Below, in pieces: positions 32,205 through 43,981 of a stretch of DNA of 64,000 nt. Position numbers and translations under genes: made by a program. Origin of the DNA: Arion vulgaris. Lineage: Eukaryota > Mollusca > Gastropoda > Stylommatophora > Arionidae. The stretch spans positions 36,034,928 to 36,098,927 of the forward strand of contig CM036761.1 in the NCBI GenBank assembly GCA_020796225.1. The letters are read 5' to 3'. The notes below the pieces were generated by a model, which searched no databases, was not told the DNA's origin, and saw only the letters and a list, made by a program, of their open reading frames with translations. Within the stretch, counting starts at the first letter, position 1; each line of letters begins with the position of its first letter.

Positions 32205-33226
32205 AACATCTATGAAAAATAAGCAATCTTGATAAACAATAAGGCAGTGGGTGATGACAACATTACTGCAGAAATGCTCAAAGCGGCTGATGATACAACT
32301 ATTAGCCAAGTGCAAGAACTATTTAATAAAGTATGGGAAGAAGAAACTGACACAGATCATTGGAAAAAGGAAATAATTGTTAAGATCCCCAAAGGGTGAT
32401 CTCAGAGATTGGAGAGGATCACCCTATTATCAGTAATGACCAAGACTTTCTGCAAAATCATTCTTAATAGAATCAAAGGAGCAGTGGACACAACCCTGAT
32501 AGGACAAGCTGGTTTTAGACCTCGGAGAAGCTGCTTGGATCAAATAATTACCCAACGACTAATTTTGGAGGAACATTTTGAGAAGCAACAACCACTTATA
32601 CTAAATTTCATCGATTTTAAAAAGCCTTTGATAGTCTACACAGAATCTCCTGTGGAATATTCTGAGATGCTATGGAATACCAGACAAAATAATAAACATT
32701 ACCATGAGCCTCTACAATGGTTCACAGTGTGCAGTTCGCACTGGTGGTGGACACAGCGACTGGTTTATGGTTGAAACCGGAGTAAAGCAAGGATGTATTC
32801 TATCTCCGCTATTGTTTGGAGTGGCCATTGACTGGGTGTGCGAAAATGTTGCAGGGACGAAACTGGCATCGATTGGGTAGAAAATAGTCAACTAGAAGAT
32901 TTGGATTTTGCAGATGATATTGCCTTGTTAAGTAGAAACAACTAAGATATGCAAAGAAAAACATACATCTTGTCGTCTATAGCATCAAAAGTTGGACTGC
33001 AGATAAGCTATTAAAGAACAAATATAACGAAGACACCTATGGCAAGTAATGCAGATATCATCCTGGAATCTAAAATGATAAAAAATAACAGAGCAATTCA
33101 CCTATTTAGCTAGCAATTTTGATTGCACAAGAAATGTTAAAAAAAGAAAAGAAATTATGATACGAATTAGCAAAGCATTATCAGCTTTTAAAAGTCTAAA
33201 TAAAATATGGAACTGCAAGTTATATA
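32205..33226 (+). mobile_element. LINE I, RT part
   Basis: Plus strand in broken frames: NKAVGDDNITAEMLKAADD, NKVWEEETDTDHWKKEIIV, KIPKG, then LLSVMTKTFCKIILNRIKGA, GQAGFRPRRSCLDQIITQRL, LNFIDFKKP (RT motif A region), VETGVKQGCILSPLLFGVAI, and LEDLDFADDIALLS (catalytic FADD, about 32898-32935). RISKALSAFKSLNKIWNCKL precedes the break. The element resumes at 34437. Stops near 32398 and others make it inactive. Confidence 0.9.
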
Positions 33227-33501
33227 TAAAAAAGTAAAGGAACCCTTTCATACCTTGTGGTATATAGGTCAATACAGTGTTAGGACTGTATTTTTCATTG
33301 ACCGTCGGCACACGATGGGTGATGTGGTCAGCATCACGCCGGCCGCCTTTACTTTCCCAGATCATGTCTAGTACCCAGTTGAGGCTGGGTCGACATGAGA
33401 ACCGTCGCGGTCGGGAAAAATTCCACGCTCATTGCGGGAGCTGAACCCAGACCACCAGCCTTGCGAAGCGAGTTCACTAACAACTACGCTACAGCGGCTC
33501 T
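33227..33501 (-). mobile_element. SINE-S3 with tRNA-like head, 11-bp TSD
   Basis: Flanked by CAAGTTATATA at 33216-33226 and 33502-33512. Minus strand starts GCCGCTGTAGCGTAGTTGTT and AGTGAACTCGCTTCGCAAGG (A-box region), then TCTGGGTTCAGCTCCCGC (B box GGTTCAGCTCC). 275 bp. It is inserted where LINE I meets element X, so it is the youngest of the three. Confidence 0.92.
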
Positions 33502-33512
33502 CAAGTTATATA

Positions 33513-34436
33513 GTACTAGCTAATTAACCCGGCTCCGCACGGATGAAAGTTGTTACTAACCCTTGATGAGGAATTGGGTAAGCCCTTCCAAAAGATGTTA
33601 TCTAATAGCATGAATTGTATTTTCTGATATTTTTTAAAGAAGTGGTTTGAATCGGATATGTCGTCGTTAAACGATTTTAACCGTTCGAGTGGCTCTTGTA
33701 ATGCTTCACGTCTAATCAAAGTAGCGTCTTTGCATTCTTACTAATTATTTTAAATTTCTATAGTGTAGTTTGAAACAGAAAAGTGAAGCTGTAATGACAT
33801 GAAAATTATACATTCTGCTCAAGTCAACGCAAACGGAAAAACTCAACGTAACTAATGGTGTATTTTTTGTGAATAAGATCGGCATTACAAAGATCTAAAA
33901 AGATCTCGTGTTTATTATACGATGCAAAGGAACGACATCGCCACAGGCACAAAAAGGTAGGAACTCCGTTAGAGAAGTAGAACTTCACTTAATGTTACTG
34001 GTTTCACGGCACGTCGTTCAATTACAGGTCTCCTGAAAAGATATCACTTGAATGAGCTAGCCCATAAGGTCTCCAATGATTGAAAATACCGTTAGATTTA
34101 TATGCTAGTTTTAACGCTGTTGCACGTTAAGGGACGTAATGCCTATGTTGTAGAGGCCATCTAGCAATTTTGGGATTGTATCCCTTTGACTGTTTAGCTT
34201 TCTTAACCCGTGTCTGGATGTAACAAAGATGGTGAATTTAAATGTCGGATCGGACATCAAGAAATCGATTTTATTTATTTATAAAGCTAATATTGATCCG
34301 ATTTAGAAACTATTTCTTTAGCTGATCTAAATTTAGCCCGAAAAAATATTTGTACGAAATATGGTGAATATTGGATGTAAACTGAGGCCGTGTATACACG
34401 GACACACATTGGATTTTCAGCTTTATATATATATAG
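33513..34436. mobile_element. Element X interrupting LINE I
   Basis: LINE I coding stops at AACTGCAAGTTATATA and resumes at TAAAACTAAATTACG, so the ~920 bp between (apart from SINE-S3) were inserted. Its left edge GTACTAGCTAATTAACCCGG, CTCCGCACGG and right edge TTATATATATATAGAT resemble a repeat type I recall from other invertebrates. I cannot name its class. No recognisable coding. Confidence 0.6.
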
Positions 34437-34925
34437 ATTAAAACTAAATTACGAATTTTCAATTCAAATGTTGTATTATTCCTAACATATGCCAGCGAAA
34501 GTTGGAAAACGACTAAAGATATAGAAAGCAAGTTGAATGCATTTCAAAATAGATGTCTGCGAAAAATAATGAATATAAAATGGAACGAATTCAGGAGAAG
34601 TGATGAAATCAGAGAAATGTCTGGTCAATCACTGGTGATAACTGTTTTAAAAGAGAAGATGGAGATATGTTGGGCACACCTTGAGGAGAAATTATCAACG
34701 AATATCAAAGCAGGCATTGAAGTGTTATGCAAAGGGTTCAAGAAAGAGAGGTCGACCCAAGGAGACCCTGAAACGAACTTTGCTGAGAGAGGCAGGAAAT
34801 ATCGGTCTCAGTTCCATGAAGGAAATTGAGTGAGCTGCCCAGGACAGAACGGTATGGAGAAATTACTTGCAGGCCCTATGTAACGTATAACAGTACGAGA
34901 GCAATTATTATTATTATTAGATATG
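34437..34925 (+). mobile_element. LINE I, 3' part after interruption
   Basis: Plus strand: LRIFNSNV, VLFLTYASESWKTTKDIESK, LNAFQNRCLRKIMNIKWNEF, RRSDEIREMSGQ, KGFKKERSTQGDPETNFAER and stop. This is the segment that should follow NKIWNCKLY at 33220 (ES-WK..K....L..FQNRCLRKI). Ends in (ATT)n at 34905-34918, a different tail from the GAA-tailed families. Confidence 0.85.
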
Positions 34926-35084
34926 TAGCTAATAATCGGTATTCAATTTGTTTATGTTATAAAATAATTAGTATCTTTAACCATATTCTGTTTATTATAT
35001 ATCTAGTGATTGAATACTTTTCATTAGTATTGTCATGTTTACCTTTCAAAGCTGAATTTCTGATGTCTAATTTCTTTAGATTTA

Positions 35085-35355
35085 GCACCCCCAGTGTGAT
35101 GCTGGGTCCCACAATGGGAACAAAGAATAGTAACACTGCAACCTACAAGGTATGCCGTAAGAGACTACTGAGGTAGGGACCTAGGAAAGCTACCCTAGTA
35201 AATAAAAACATCGCAGAAATCGGATGTGCTGACCTACTTGTAGGCGTATAACTAGCACAACGTACAATCGCTCTTAAGCTGAGATCACATAGAAATCACA
35301 AAGAGTGGTTTAACAAGTGGTCGATATGGAGCGTTGAAGAAGAAGAGGAAGAGTC
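35085..35355 (+). mobile_element. SINE-1 copy, full length
   Basis: Head TGCTGGGTCCCACAATGGGA, AATAGTAACACTGCAACCTA, core GGTATGCCGTAAGAGACTAC, middle AAATCGGATGTGCTGACCTA, CTTGTAGGCGTATAACTAGC, end GTGGTCGATATGGAGCGTTG and (GAA)n. TSD not recognised. Confidence 0.92.
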
Positions 35356-35394
35356 ATAAAACTCATTTGGTATAGTTCAGGCTTTGTTATTTTT

Positions 35395-35910
35395 AATATT
35401 GTATGAATGTACAGTGGATTCCATCTCACTGTGGCATTGCAGGCAATGAGAGTGCCGATGTCTTAGCTAAAGAGTGCAGTGTCAAAGAGCAAATTTACCA
35501 ACCACTGTTTTTTCTGGAGGTGAAAACCCTTATACTGAGAAAATCTGCAGTAGACTGGAAGACAAACACTGAATATGATTATGGAAAAGACTCCCTCGTA
35601 TCAAAGACCTAAGCAGAACACATCAGGTCATTATATTTCGACTACGTACCGGACACTGCAGACTCAACAAACACTTACATAGACTAGGAATAAAGATATC
35701 TCTGCCAGTGTCAGCAGACGGAACAGACACCGGAGAATATCCTGCAATACTGTCCTCTCCTGTGTGAGCTGAGAAACAACATGTGGCCACATCCAGTCGA
35801 CCTGAAAACTAATCTTTGCGGAAATCTGACAGATCTGAAGCTGACTGCTCAGTTTGTGGTCCAAAGTAAATTAATAGCATGGTCAAAGATCGTTGAAGAG
35901 GAAGAAGTAG
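35395..35910 (+). mobile_element. LINE RH, RNase H and C-terminus
   Basis: Plus strand 35403-35612: VQWIPSHCGIAGNESADVLA then KECSVKEQ, the C-terminal half of RNase H with the S-H-C-G-I-x-G-N-x-x-A-D signature. After a stop: HQVIIFRLRTGHCRLNKHLH, RLGIKISLPVSADGT, then shifted CPLLCELRNN-type residues and a GAAGAGGAAGAAGTAGAAG tail at 35895. A single degraded copy. Confidence 0.9.
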
Positions 35911-36052
35911 AAGTATGAATGGTATCTTATACATATATTTCGTCATAATAACACATTATGTAATTAATAGCTAGTGGTGATGCCAGAACCAATGCTATAC
36001 AAATAAATGCGTGTCTTGCAGTAATCCTTGTCACTACAATAAGATGTAGTCA
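35911..36052. other. Short spacer, nothing recognised
   Basis: AT-rich sequence between the LINE RH tail and the LINE G 3' end. Confidence 0.5.
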
Positions 36053-37513
36053 TCATCAGGTGCCGTGCCAGCTGGCGTAGGTGATCATGGATCTCCACAA
36101 ATCTCTGTCGTTGGTGTTTGCTATCAACTCAGATGTTGACGCTCTACCGTGCCATAAAGTCAGGCCATCCAGCATTTTCTCTCTCTGTCTTCCTCTGTCT
36201 CGTCTACCCTCGATTTTACCGGTTGTCACGATGTGTTCTCAACCTCTCCTCCTCATCACATGCCCGAAAAATGATGACTGTCTCTTTCTTGTATTGATGA
36301 TAAGCTTTCTCTGTGTCTTGATCTCATTCAGCACCTCAACATTAGTCATTTAGCAGTCCATGGGATTCTCATCATTCTTCTATAAAATCACATTTCTGTG
36401 GCACTCAGAGATTTTTCGATCTGTGTGTTCATTGTCCATGACTCGCATCCGTATGTCAGTATTGGTTCTATGTAGCACTGAATAACTCGCATTCTGATCG
36501 GATTGACAAGGACTTGTTGCAGATAATGCTTCTCATTTTCAGGAATGATGTTTTCGCTTGTCCTATTCTGCTATTTATTTCTGATCGGCATCTGCCATCT
36601 GATGTTACCAGGACTCCGAGGTATTTAAATTGCTGCACTTTTCTTAGCTCAGTCCCATTTACTGTGATGGTGCATTTTGGCAAAATTTGCTTTTTGATAT
36701 TATCATAACTTCTGTCTTCTTAATATTCAAACTGAGTCCTTTGTTGTTACTTTCTGTCACAACCTTATCAACTAATTTCTGTAACTCCATTTCATTTCTT
36801 GCTATTAAGACAGTATCATCAGCTTTTCTCAGGTTATTTATGATATGTCCTCCCACAGCTATTCCAGGAAAATCTTTTATAGACCTAAAAATGCTTTCAC
36901 AATACAGTGAGAACAGGTCTGGTGATAACACGCATCCTTGTCTAACACCTTTTTGATCTTCTGGAAAGTTCCAATCTTTTTTTCTATTCTTATAGCTGCT
37001 GTTTGCTGCCAATATATGTTCTGAATGATTCTTAGATCTTTGCTGTCGATGTTTAAGCTCTCTAACATTTTGGAAAGTTTTTGATGGCGTACATTGTCGA
37101 ACGCCCTGGTGTAGTCTATAAAGCACAAGTATAGATCTGTTTTCACTTCTATTGATCTTTATATCAGTGTTCTTAGGATATATATAGCATTGCTAGTGCC
37201 CTTGCCTTCAACAAATCCACACTGCTCCTCACTGATTTCTGGTCTTATTCTGCTTCTTATCCTTCTCATCACTTATCCTCAGTAGTATCTTTGTCATATG
37301 ACTCATAAGACTGATAGTGCGATGATCATCACATTCCACTACTCTTGATTTCTTTGGCAAAGCAATAAATATGGACTTTAGTAGATCTTTTGGAATACAA
37401 CCACTGTCATATATGTCGTTTAAAAGCTTCATTATCACTTCCGTTCTTAGAGCTTGAATTTCTTCTGCTGTTATGTTATCTGGACCTGGGACTTTCCCTC
37501 TTAATGTGTTTTA
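36053..37513 (-). mobile_element. LINE G, longest RT copy in the window
   Basis: Minus strand from 37513: PGPDNITAEEIQALRTEVIM, LLNDIYDSGCIPKDLLKSIF, IALPKKSRVVECDDHRTISL, MSHMTKILLRI, DLYLCFIDYTRAFDNVRHQK (motif A, FIDY..AFDNV), QGVRQGCVLSPDLFSLYCESI-type motif with GVRQGCVLSPDLF, then NNLRKADDTVLIARNEMELQ (motif C, YADD altered to KADD), QFKYLGVLVTSDGRC, and past 36460 broken frames KRQSSFFGHVMRRRG and RQRFVEIHDHLRQLA. Ends in TGATGATG near 36053. Frameshifts near 36900 and 37240 inactivate it. 5' end abuts the 21-bp array. Confidence 0.93.
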
Positions 37514-37534
37514 TGGCATCTTCAACTGTATGGC

Positions 37535-38650
37535 ATTATAAGTTGTAGTAAACATACAATAAGTTGTAGTAAAATACAGTAAGTTGTAGTAAAATACAGT
37601 AAGTTGTAGTAAACATACACTAAGTTGTAATAAACATACACTAAGTTGTAGTAAACATACACTAAGTTGTAATAACATACACTAAGTTGTAGTAAACATA
37701 CAATAGTTGATAAACATACAATAGTTGTAATAAACAACACTAAGTTGTAGTAAAATACAATTGTGTAAACATACTAAGTTGTAGTAAACATACAATAAGT
37801 TGTAATAAACATACACTAAGTTGTAGTAAACATACAATAAGTTGTAGTAAACATACAATAAGTTGTAATAAACATACACTAAGTTGTAGTAAAATACAAA
37901 AGTTGTAGTAACATACAATAAGTTGTAGTAAACATACACTAAGTTGTAGTAAACATACAATAAGTTGTAGTAAACATACAATAAGTTGTAGTAAACATAC
38001 ACTAAGTTGTAGTAAACATACAAAGTTGTAATAACATACACTATTGTAGTAAACATACAATAAGTTGTAATAAACATACAATAAGTTGTAGTAAACATAC
38101 ACTAAGTTGTAGTAAACATACAATAAGTTGTAGTAAACATACAATAAGTTGTAGTAAACATACACTAGTTGTAGTAAACATACACTAAGTTGTAGTAAAA
38201 TACATAAGTTGTAGTAAACATACAATAAGTTGTAGTAAACATACACTAAGTTGTAATAAACATACACTAAGTTGTAGTAAACATACAATAAGTTGTAGTA
38301 AACATACACTAAGTTGTAATAAACATACAATAAGTTGTAGTAAACATACAATAAGTTGTAATAAACATACACTAAGTTGTAGTAAACATACAATAAGTTG
38401 TAGTAAACATACACTAAGTTGTAGTAACATACACTAAGTTGTAGTAAACATACATAAGTTGTAGTAAATATACACTAAGTTGTAGTAAACATACAATAAG
38501 TTGTAGTAAACATACACTAAGTTGTAGTAAACATACACTAAGTTGTAGTAAACATACAATAAGTTGTAGTAAAATACACTAAGTTGTGTAACATACACTA
38601 AGTTGTATAAACATACTAAGTTGTGTAACATACACTAAGTTGTATTAACA
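37535..38650. repeat. 21-bp minisatellite, about 52 units
   Basis: Unit: TAAGTTGTAGTAAACATACA C/A. 21 bp is seven codons, giving long minus-strand frames of VYVYYNL repeats (37740-38414). Sites alternate GTAGTAAA/GTAATAAA and ACAC/ACAAT. Single-base losses near 37700-37760 and 38570-38640. It begins immediately at the truncated 5' side of LINE G. Confidence 0.95.
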
Positions 38651-38775
38651 TAAACAATAGACATATTCATTGACCGCATAGTAACTGATCAAATATGTGG
38701 GCATCACATACTTTGAAACATTTACCTTGCTGTATAACATGGGTCATCAAAATCGACTGTTGGCAACATACATGA

Positions 38776-40362
38776 TCACATTATTGCACATTATGACACA
38801 TTATTGCACATTATGACACATATTCACATAATGACACATTATTGCACATAATGACACATTATTGCACATTATGACACATTATTGCACATAATGACACATT
38901 ATTGCACATACTGACACATTATTGCACATAATGACACATTATTGCACATTATGACACATTATTGCACATACTGACACATTATTGCACATTATGACACATT
39001 ATTGCACATTATGACACATTATTGCACATTATGACACATTATTGCACATTATGACACATTATTGCACATTATGACACATTATTGCACATTATGACACATT
39101 ATTGCACATAATGACACATTATTGCACATTATGACACATATTGCACATATGACACATTATTGCACATATGACAATTATTGCACATTATGACACATTATTG
39201 CACATTATGACACATTATTGCACATTATGACACATTATTGCACATTATGACACATTATGACACATTATGACACATTATTGCACATTATGCACATTATGCA
39301 CATTATGACACATTATTGCACATATGACACATTATGCACATTATTGACACATTATGCACATTATGACACATTATTGCACATTATTGCACATTATGACACA
39401 TTATGACACATTATTGCACATTATGACACATTATTGCACATTATGACACATTATGACACATTATTGCACATTATGACACATTATGACACATTATGACACA
39501 TTATGACACATTATGACATTATGACACATTATTGCACATTATGACACTTATGACATTATCTATGACACATTATTGCACATTATGACACATTATTGCACAT
39601 TATGACACATTATTGCACATTATGCACATTATGCACATTACATATGCACATTATGACACATTATTGCACATTATGACACATTATTTCACATTATGACACA
39701 TTATTGCACATTATGACACATTATTGCACATTATGACACATTATTGCACATAATGACACATTATGCACATTATGACACATTATTGCACATATTGCACATT
39801 ATGCACATATGACACATTATTGCACATTATGACACATTATGACACATTATGCACATTATTGCACATTATGACACATTATGCACATTTTTGCACATTATTG
39901 CACATTATGACACATTATGACACATTATTGCACATTATGCACATTATGCACATTATGCACATTATGACACATTATGCACATTATTGACACATTATGACAC
40001 ATTATGACACATTATGACACATTATGACACATTATTGCACATTATGACACATTATTGCACATTATGACACATTATTGACAATTATGACACATTATTGCAC
40101 ATTATGACACATTATTGCACATTATGACACATTATTGCACATTATTGCACATTATGCACATTATTGCACATTATACGACATTATGACACATTATGACACA
40201 TTATTGCACATTATGACACATTATTGCACATTATGACACATTATTGCACATTATGACACATTATTGCACATTATGACACATTATTGCACATTATGACACA
40301 TTATTGCACATTATTGCACATTATTGCACATTATGACACATTATGACACATTATTGCACATA
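38776..40362. repeat. 20-bp minisatellite, about 80 units
   Basis: Unit: TGCACATTATGACACATTAT, built of two related 10-mers (GCACATTATT-like and GACACATTAT), with shorter 9-19 bp variants mixed in. Ends within a few bases of the LINE A 3' end at 40366. Confidence 0.95.
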
Positions 40363-40365
40363 CTT

Positions 40366-40830
40366 CATCATCAAATAGCTTGTCCTGAGCAGAACTTTAC
40401 CACCCCAACAGTCCTCCGGAACTTCTCTCTCTCATAGGCCAGATGTCCTGACTCTGCAGCCGTCATGTTCAAACCATCAGTTACATCCTGAATCCATCAT
40501 CTCCGTGGTCTTCTTCTTCTTCTCTTTTGTCGTCTATGCCTCCTCCATGATGGTCTTTCCAGTCCTTCATGTCTTTTATATGTCGAAAATACTCAATTTT
40601 CTCTTTCTTATTGTAGCATCAATTTTCTTTGATTTGAGTTCTTCTGATGAGCTATTTGCATTTTTTTCAGTCATAGATGATTAATGTCTTCTGTATTATA
40701 TCAACTGCCATTTGTTTTCATGTATATTAATGATACACCCATGACTTTCCACTGAATATATGCGTTCATATAATCATTCTTCTGTTCATTCTCATCAGTT
40801 TCCGATACGTTGATGTCATCATATTTTTTG
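40366..40830 (-). mobile_element. LINE A copy, right half poorly resolved
   Basis: Starts CATCATCAAATAGCTTGTCC, TGAGCAGAACTTTACCACCC and follows the LINE A 3' end in reverse through KRHEGLERPSWR-type coding and TTGTAGCATCAATTTTCTTT. From about 40640 on, alignment continues only loosely (CCATGACTTTCCAC, CATCAGTTTCCGATAC) with many gaps, as if the consensus was poor there. Confidence 0.85.
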
Positions 40831-41120
40831 TATTGCATATATGCAAACATATTCACACATATGACACTGTGTGATATATTATGACTATATCGACAAACTA
40901 ATCTTATTATGACATCTCACTATGACTTGTTCAAACTGTATGCAGTTATGAAATTATGATATTAACAAATTATGACTATATTATGACCTTCAATGCACAT
41001 TATGCTATATTATGACGTGATTCTGACAAGTTACATTTATCACATATACATTGACTATCCATTTACATCTGATGACAATTATGATTCAGACTTATTATTA
41101 TGAATGTGCATTACATTCAC
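40831..41120. repeat. Noisy transition between arrays
   Basis: Pieces of the 20-bp unit (TTATGACA, GCACATTATG) appear between unrelated bases, up to where the 25-bp array becomes clear. Same character as 16011-16990. Confidence 0.6.
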
Positions 41121-42800
41121 TATGTCGACCTTATCTTTCCTCATCCTACCTGTCGACATTTACTTCCATTCTACCTGTCGACCTTCCTCCCACCACCTGT
41201 CGACCTTCCCTCCCATTCTACCTGTCGACCTTTACTTCCATTCTACCTGTCGACCTTTACTCCAATCTACCTGTCGACCTTCTCCATTCTACCTACGTTT
41301 CATCCTTTGACTTTCCATTCTACCTACTGTCGACCTTCTCATTCTACTGTCGACCTCTCATTCTACCTGTCGACCTTTACTTCCATTCTACCTGTCGACC
41401 TTACTTCCATTCTACCTGTCGACTTCTCATTCTACCTGTCGATTCCTCACCTAGTCGACCTTTTCTTCCATTCTACCTGTCGACTTTACTTCCATTCCTA
41501 CCTGTCGACCTTCCTCCCATCTACCTGTCGACCTTCTCACCTCTTCACACTCCATCTACCTGTCGACCTTTACTCATCTACCTGTCGACCTTTACTTCCA
41601 TTCTACCTGTCGACCTTTACTTCCATTCTACCTGTCGACCTTTACTTCCATTCTACCTGTCGACCTTTACTTCCATTCTACCGTCGACCTTCTCCATTCA
41701 CCTGTCGACCTTACTCCATTCTACCTGTCGACCTTCCTCCCATTCTACCTGTCGACCTTCCTCCATCTACCTGTCGACCTTACTATTCTACGTCGACTTT
41801 ACTTCCATTCTACCTGTCGACCTTCCCTCCCATTCTACCTGTCGACCTTCCCTCTCATCCTACCTGTCGACCTTTACTTCCATTCTACCTGTCGACCTTT
41901 ACTTCCATTCTACCTGTCGACCTTCCCTCCCATTCTACCTGTCGACCTTCCCTCCCATCCTACCTGTCGACCTTTACTTCCATTCTACCTGTCGACTTTA
42001 CTTCCATTCTACCTGTCGACCTTTCCCATCCTACCTGTCGACCTTCCTCCATCCTACCTGTCGACCTTTACTTCCATTCTACCTGTCGACCTTTACTTCC
42101 ATTCTACCTGTCGACCTTTACTTCCATTCTACCTGTCGACCTTTACTTCATTCTACCTGTCGACCTTCTCCATCTACCTGTCGACCTTTACTTCCATTCT
42201 ACCTGTCGACCTTTACTTCCATTCTACCTGTCGACCTTTACTTCCATTCTACCTGTCGACCTTTACTTCCATCTACCTGTCGACCTTTACCATTCTCCTA
42301 TCTCTACCTGTCGACCTTTACTTCCATTCTACCTGTCGACCTTCCCTCCCATCCTACCTGTCGACCTTTACTTCCATTCTACCTGTCGACCTTTACTTCC
42401 ATTCTACCTGTCGACCTTTACTTCCATTCTACCTGTCGACCTTCCTTCCCATTCTACCTGCCAACCTTACTCCCATCTCCTGTCGCCCCCAACGCTTTCA
42501 TCCTACCGTCATTTTTTCCCTTCTACCTGTCGACCCTTCCACTCCCACCTTTCCTCCAACCTGTCGACCTTACTTCCATTCTACCTGTCGACCTTCCTCC
42601 CATCCTACCTGTCGACCTTTACTTCATCTATTGACTTCCATCCTGTCACCTTCCATCTCCTCACTTCCTCATCTACGCAACCTTTACTCCCATCCTCACC
42701 TTGCCGACCTTCCTGCCCTTACTCCCATCCTTCCTGTCGACCTTCACTCACATTCTACCTGTCGACCTTCAATACCATCCTACCTGTTGACCTGCACAAA
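41121..42800 (+). repeat. 25-bp SalI-type minisatellite, about 68 units
   Basis: Unit: ACCTGTCGACCTTTACTTCC ATTCT, with CCTCCC variants; nearly every unit has GTCGAC. Because 25 is not a multiple of three and no frame of the unit contains a stop on the plus strand, all three frames stay open. Hence frames of 527 and 619 codons (LPVDLYFHSTCRPLLPFYLS) even with many indels. This is a property of the unit, not evidence of a protein. Confidence 0.96.
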
Positions 42801-43057
42801 CTTACGTACACCGTTAGTAACAACTGCACAGAGCAAGAGAATAAGAATCATTCTTTGTTGAAATCTTTCTCTACAGAGAGAGAGAGAAGGAAAACAAAAC
42901 AGTTTGTTTGTCGATCAGTCACAGAAATAAATCAACCGCAATCCAAATGTCACTGGTGAATAGACAATGCATCGTGTTAGGAAATGACAAAATATAAATA
43001 TACTGAATGTTAGTGTAAGTTATTTTACTTTACTGGTAACCTGTATTTGATATTATT
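42801..43057. other. No recognised feature
   Basis: Unique-looking AT-rich flank of the 25-bp array with a GA-rich run AGAGAGAGAGAAGG near 42875. Confidence 0.5.
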
Positions 43058-43068
43058 AGTTCACATTT

Positions 43069-43228
43069 TTGGCTGAAATCGGATGCACATGTCCTAAACG
43101 TGTAGAAGTCTATGCGTTTAGGGGTCTACAAACCAATGTGCAACGTATACACGTTCTTGACAAAGATCAAACATATCACAAGAGTGATTAAAGTTGGTGG
43201 TAAAGAATGAACGCAAAGAAGAAGAAGA
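43069..43228 (+). mobile_element. 5'-truncated SINE-2 with 11-bp TSD
   Basis: AGTTCACATTT at 43058-43068 and 43229-43239. The body starts midway in SINE-2 (GGCTGAAATCGGATGCACAT), keeps CCTAAACGTGTAGAAGTCTA, GCAACGTATACACGTTCTTG, and ends GAACGCAAA(GAA)n. The head and core are missing, an unambiguous 5'-truncated retrotransposition. Confidence 0.95.
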
Positions 43229-43257
43229 AGTTCACATTTCACGATTGAAAAGGAAAT

Positions 43258-43456
43258 CGTGGTATATCCTTTACAGAACATAGCCATCAACAACAGTAAA
43301 CGAGTCGTCTATTTTCTAGGCACCACTTATACGTTAAGTAGTTTGCCATTGCTTTCTGAACGGTGAGGTCTATTTTTATTGTTCGTAAAAAGCGGATGGA
43401 ACTAGTTTGCTTCCAAACTTGCCCGCCGCTGAGTTTGAAGCAGGTACGCTTGGGTT
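43258..43456 (-). mobile_element. SINE-S1, broken by LINE C
   Basis: Matches 24645-24830: AACAGTAAACGAGTCGTCTA, CTAGGCACCACTTATACGTT, ACTTGCCCGCCGCTGAGTTT. It is interrupted by LINE C at ACGCTTGGGTT in what should be the tRNA-like head; after LINE C only GTAATAATATTTC-type sequence follows, so the head is incomplete. Confidence 0.88.
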
Positions 43457-43970
43457 CAAAAATGTCACTGACAGCTAAGCAACAGATGATCAACAGCATT
43501 TTCATCCCTACTTTGTGTTACCAGAGCCAAACATGGACAATGAGCAAAGAGCAGTCACAAAAAATAACTACATGGGAAATGCGCTGCCTGCGAAAAGTTA
43601 CCAACAACACAAGAAAAGATAGAGTCACCAACATCAGCATAAGAAAGAAAGTTGGCACAGAACCTTGCTTGAATTGTATTGAGAAACAAAGAATGAAGGG
43701 GTTTAGCCACTTGATAAGAATGCATCCAAACTCTACAGTATACAGAATCTTCTACAACAGAACATCGGGAAAAAGGCGAGAGGAAGACCACGAAAAAGAT
43801 GGTTAGATGGCGTAGCAGAATCATGTGAAAGAGCAAAAATAACCATCACCCAAGCCAACAGAACAGCAAATAACCATCACCAGCACCAGAACAGCACAAG
43901 TCAAAAACAGAAAGCCACGACACTAGGCAACAACTCTGTAGCAGTGTGACGACAAAAGAAGAAGAAGAGG
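43457..43970 (+). mobile_element. LINE C with 11-bp TSD inside SINE-S1
   Basis: Flanked by ACGCTTGGGTT at 43446-43456 and 43971-43981. Frame: KMSLTAKQQMINSIFIPTLC, YQSQTWTMSKEQSQKITTWE, MRCLRKVTNNTRKDRVTNIS, KKVGTEPCLNCIEKQRMKGF, SHLIRMHPNSTVYRIFYNRT, then stops and a (GAA)n tail. 514 bp, 5'-truncated. One of the best preserved LINE frames in the window (147 codons open). Confidence 0.94.
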
Positions 43971-43981
43971 ACGCTTGGGTT

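Noticed and set aside
37740..38414. 224-codon Tyr/Leu-rich membrane-like protein on the minus strand
   Set aside because: Translation of a 21-bp (seven-codon) repeat; overlapping frames are equally open.
41100..42959. 619-codon open frame as a protein-coding gene
   Set aside because: It is the 25-bp array, whose unit has no stop in any plus frame; length reflects composition, and no start context, domain or splice structure supports a gene.
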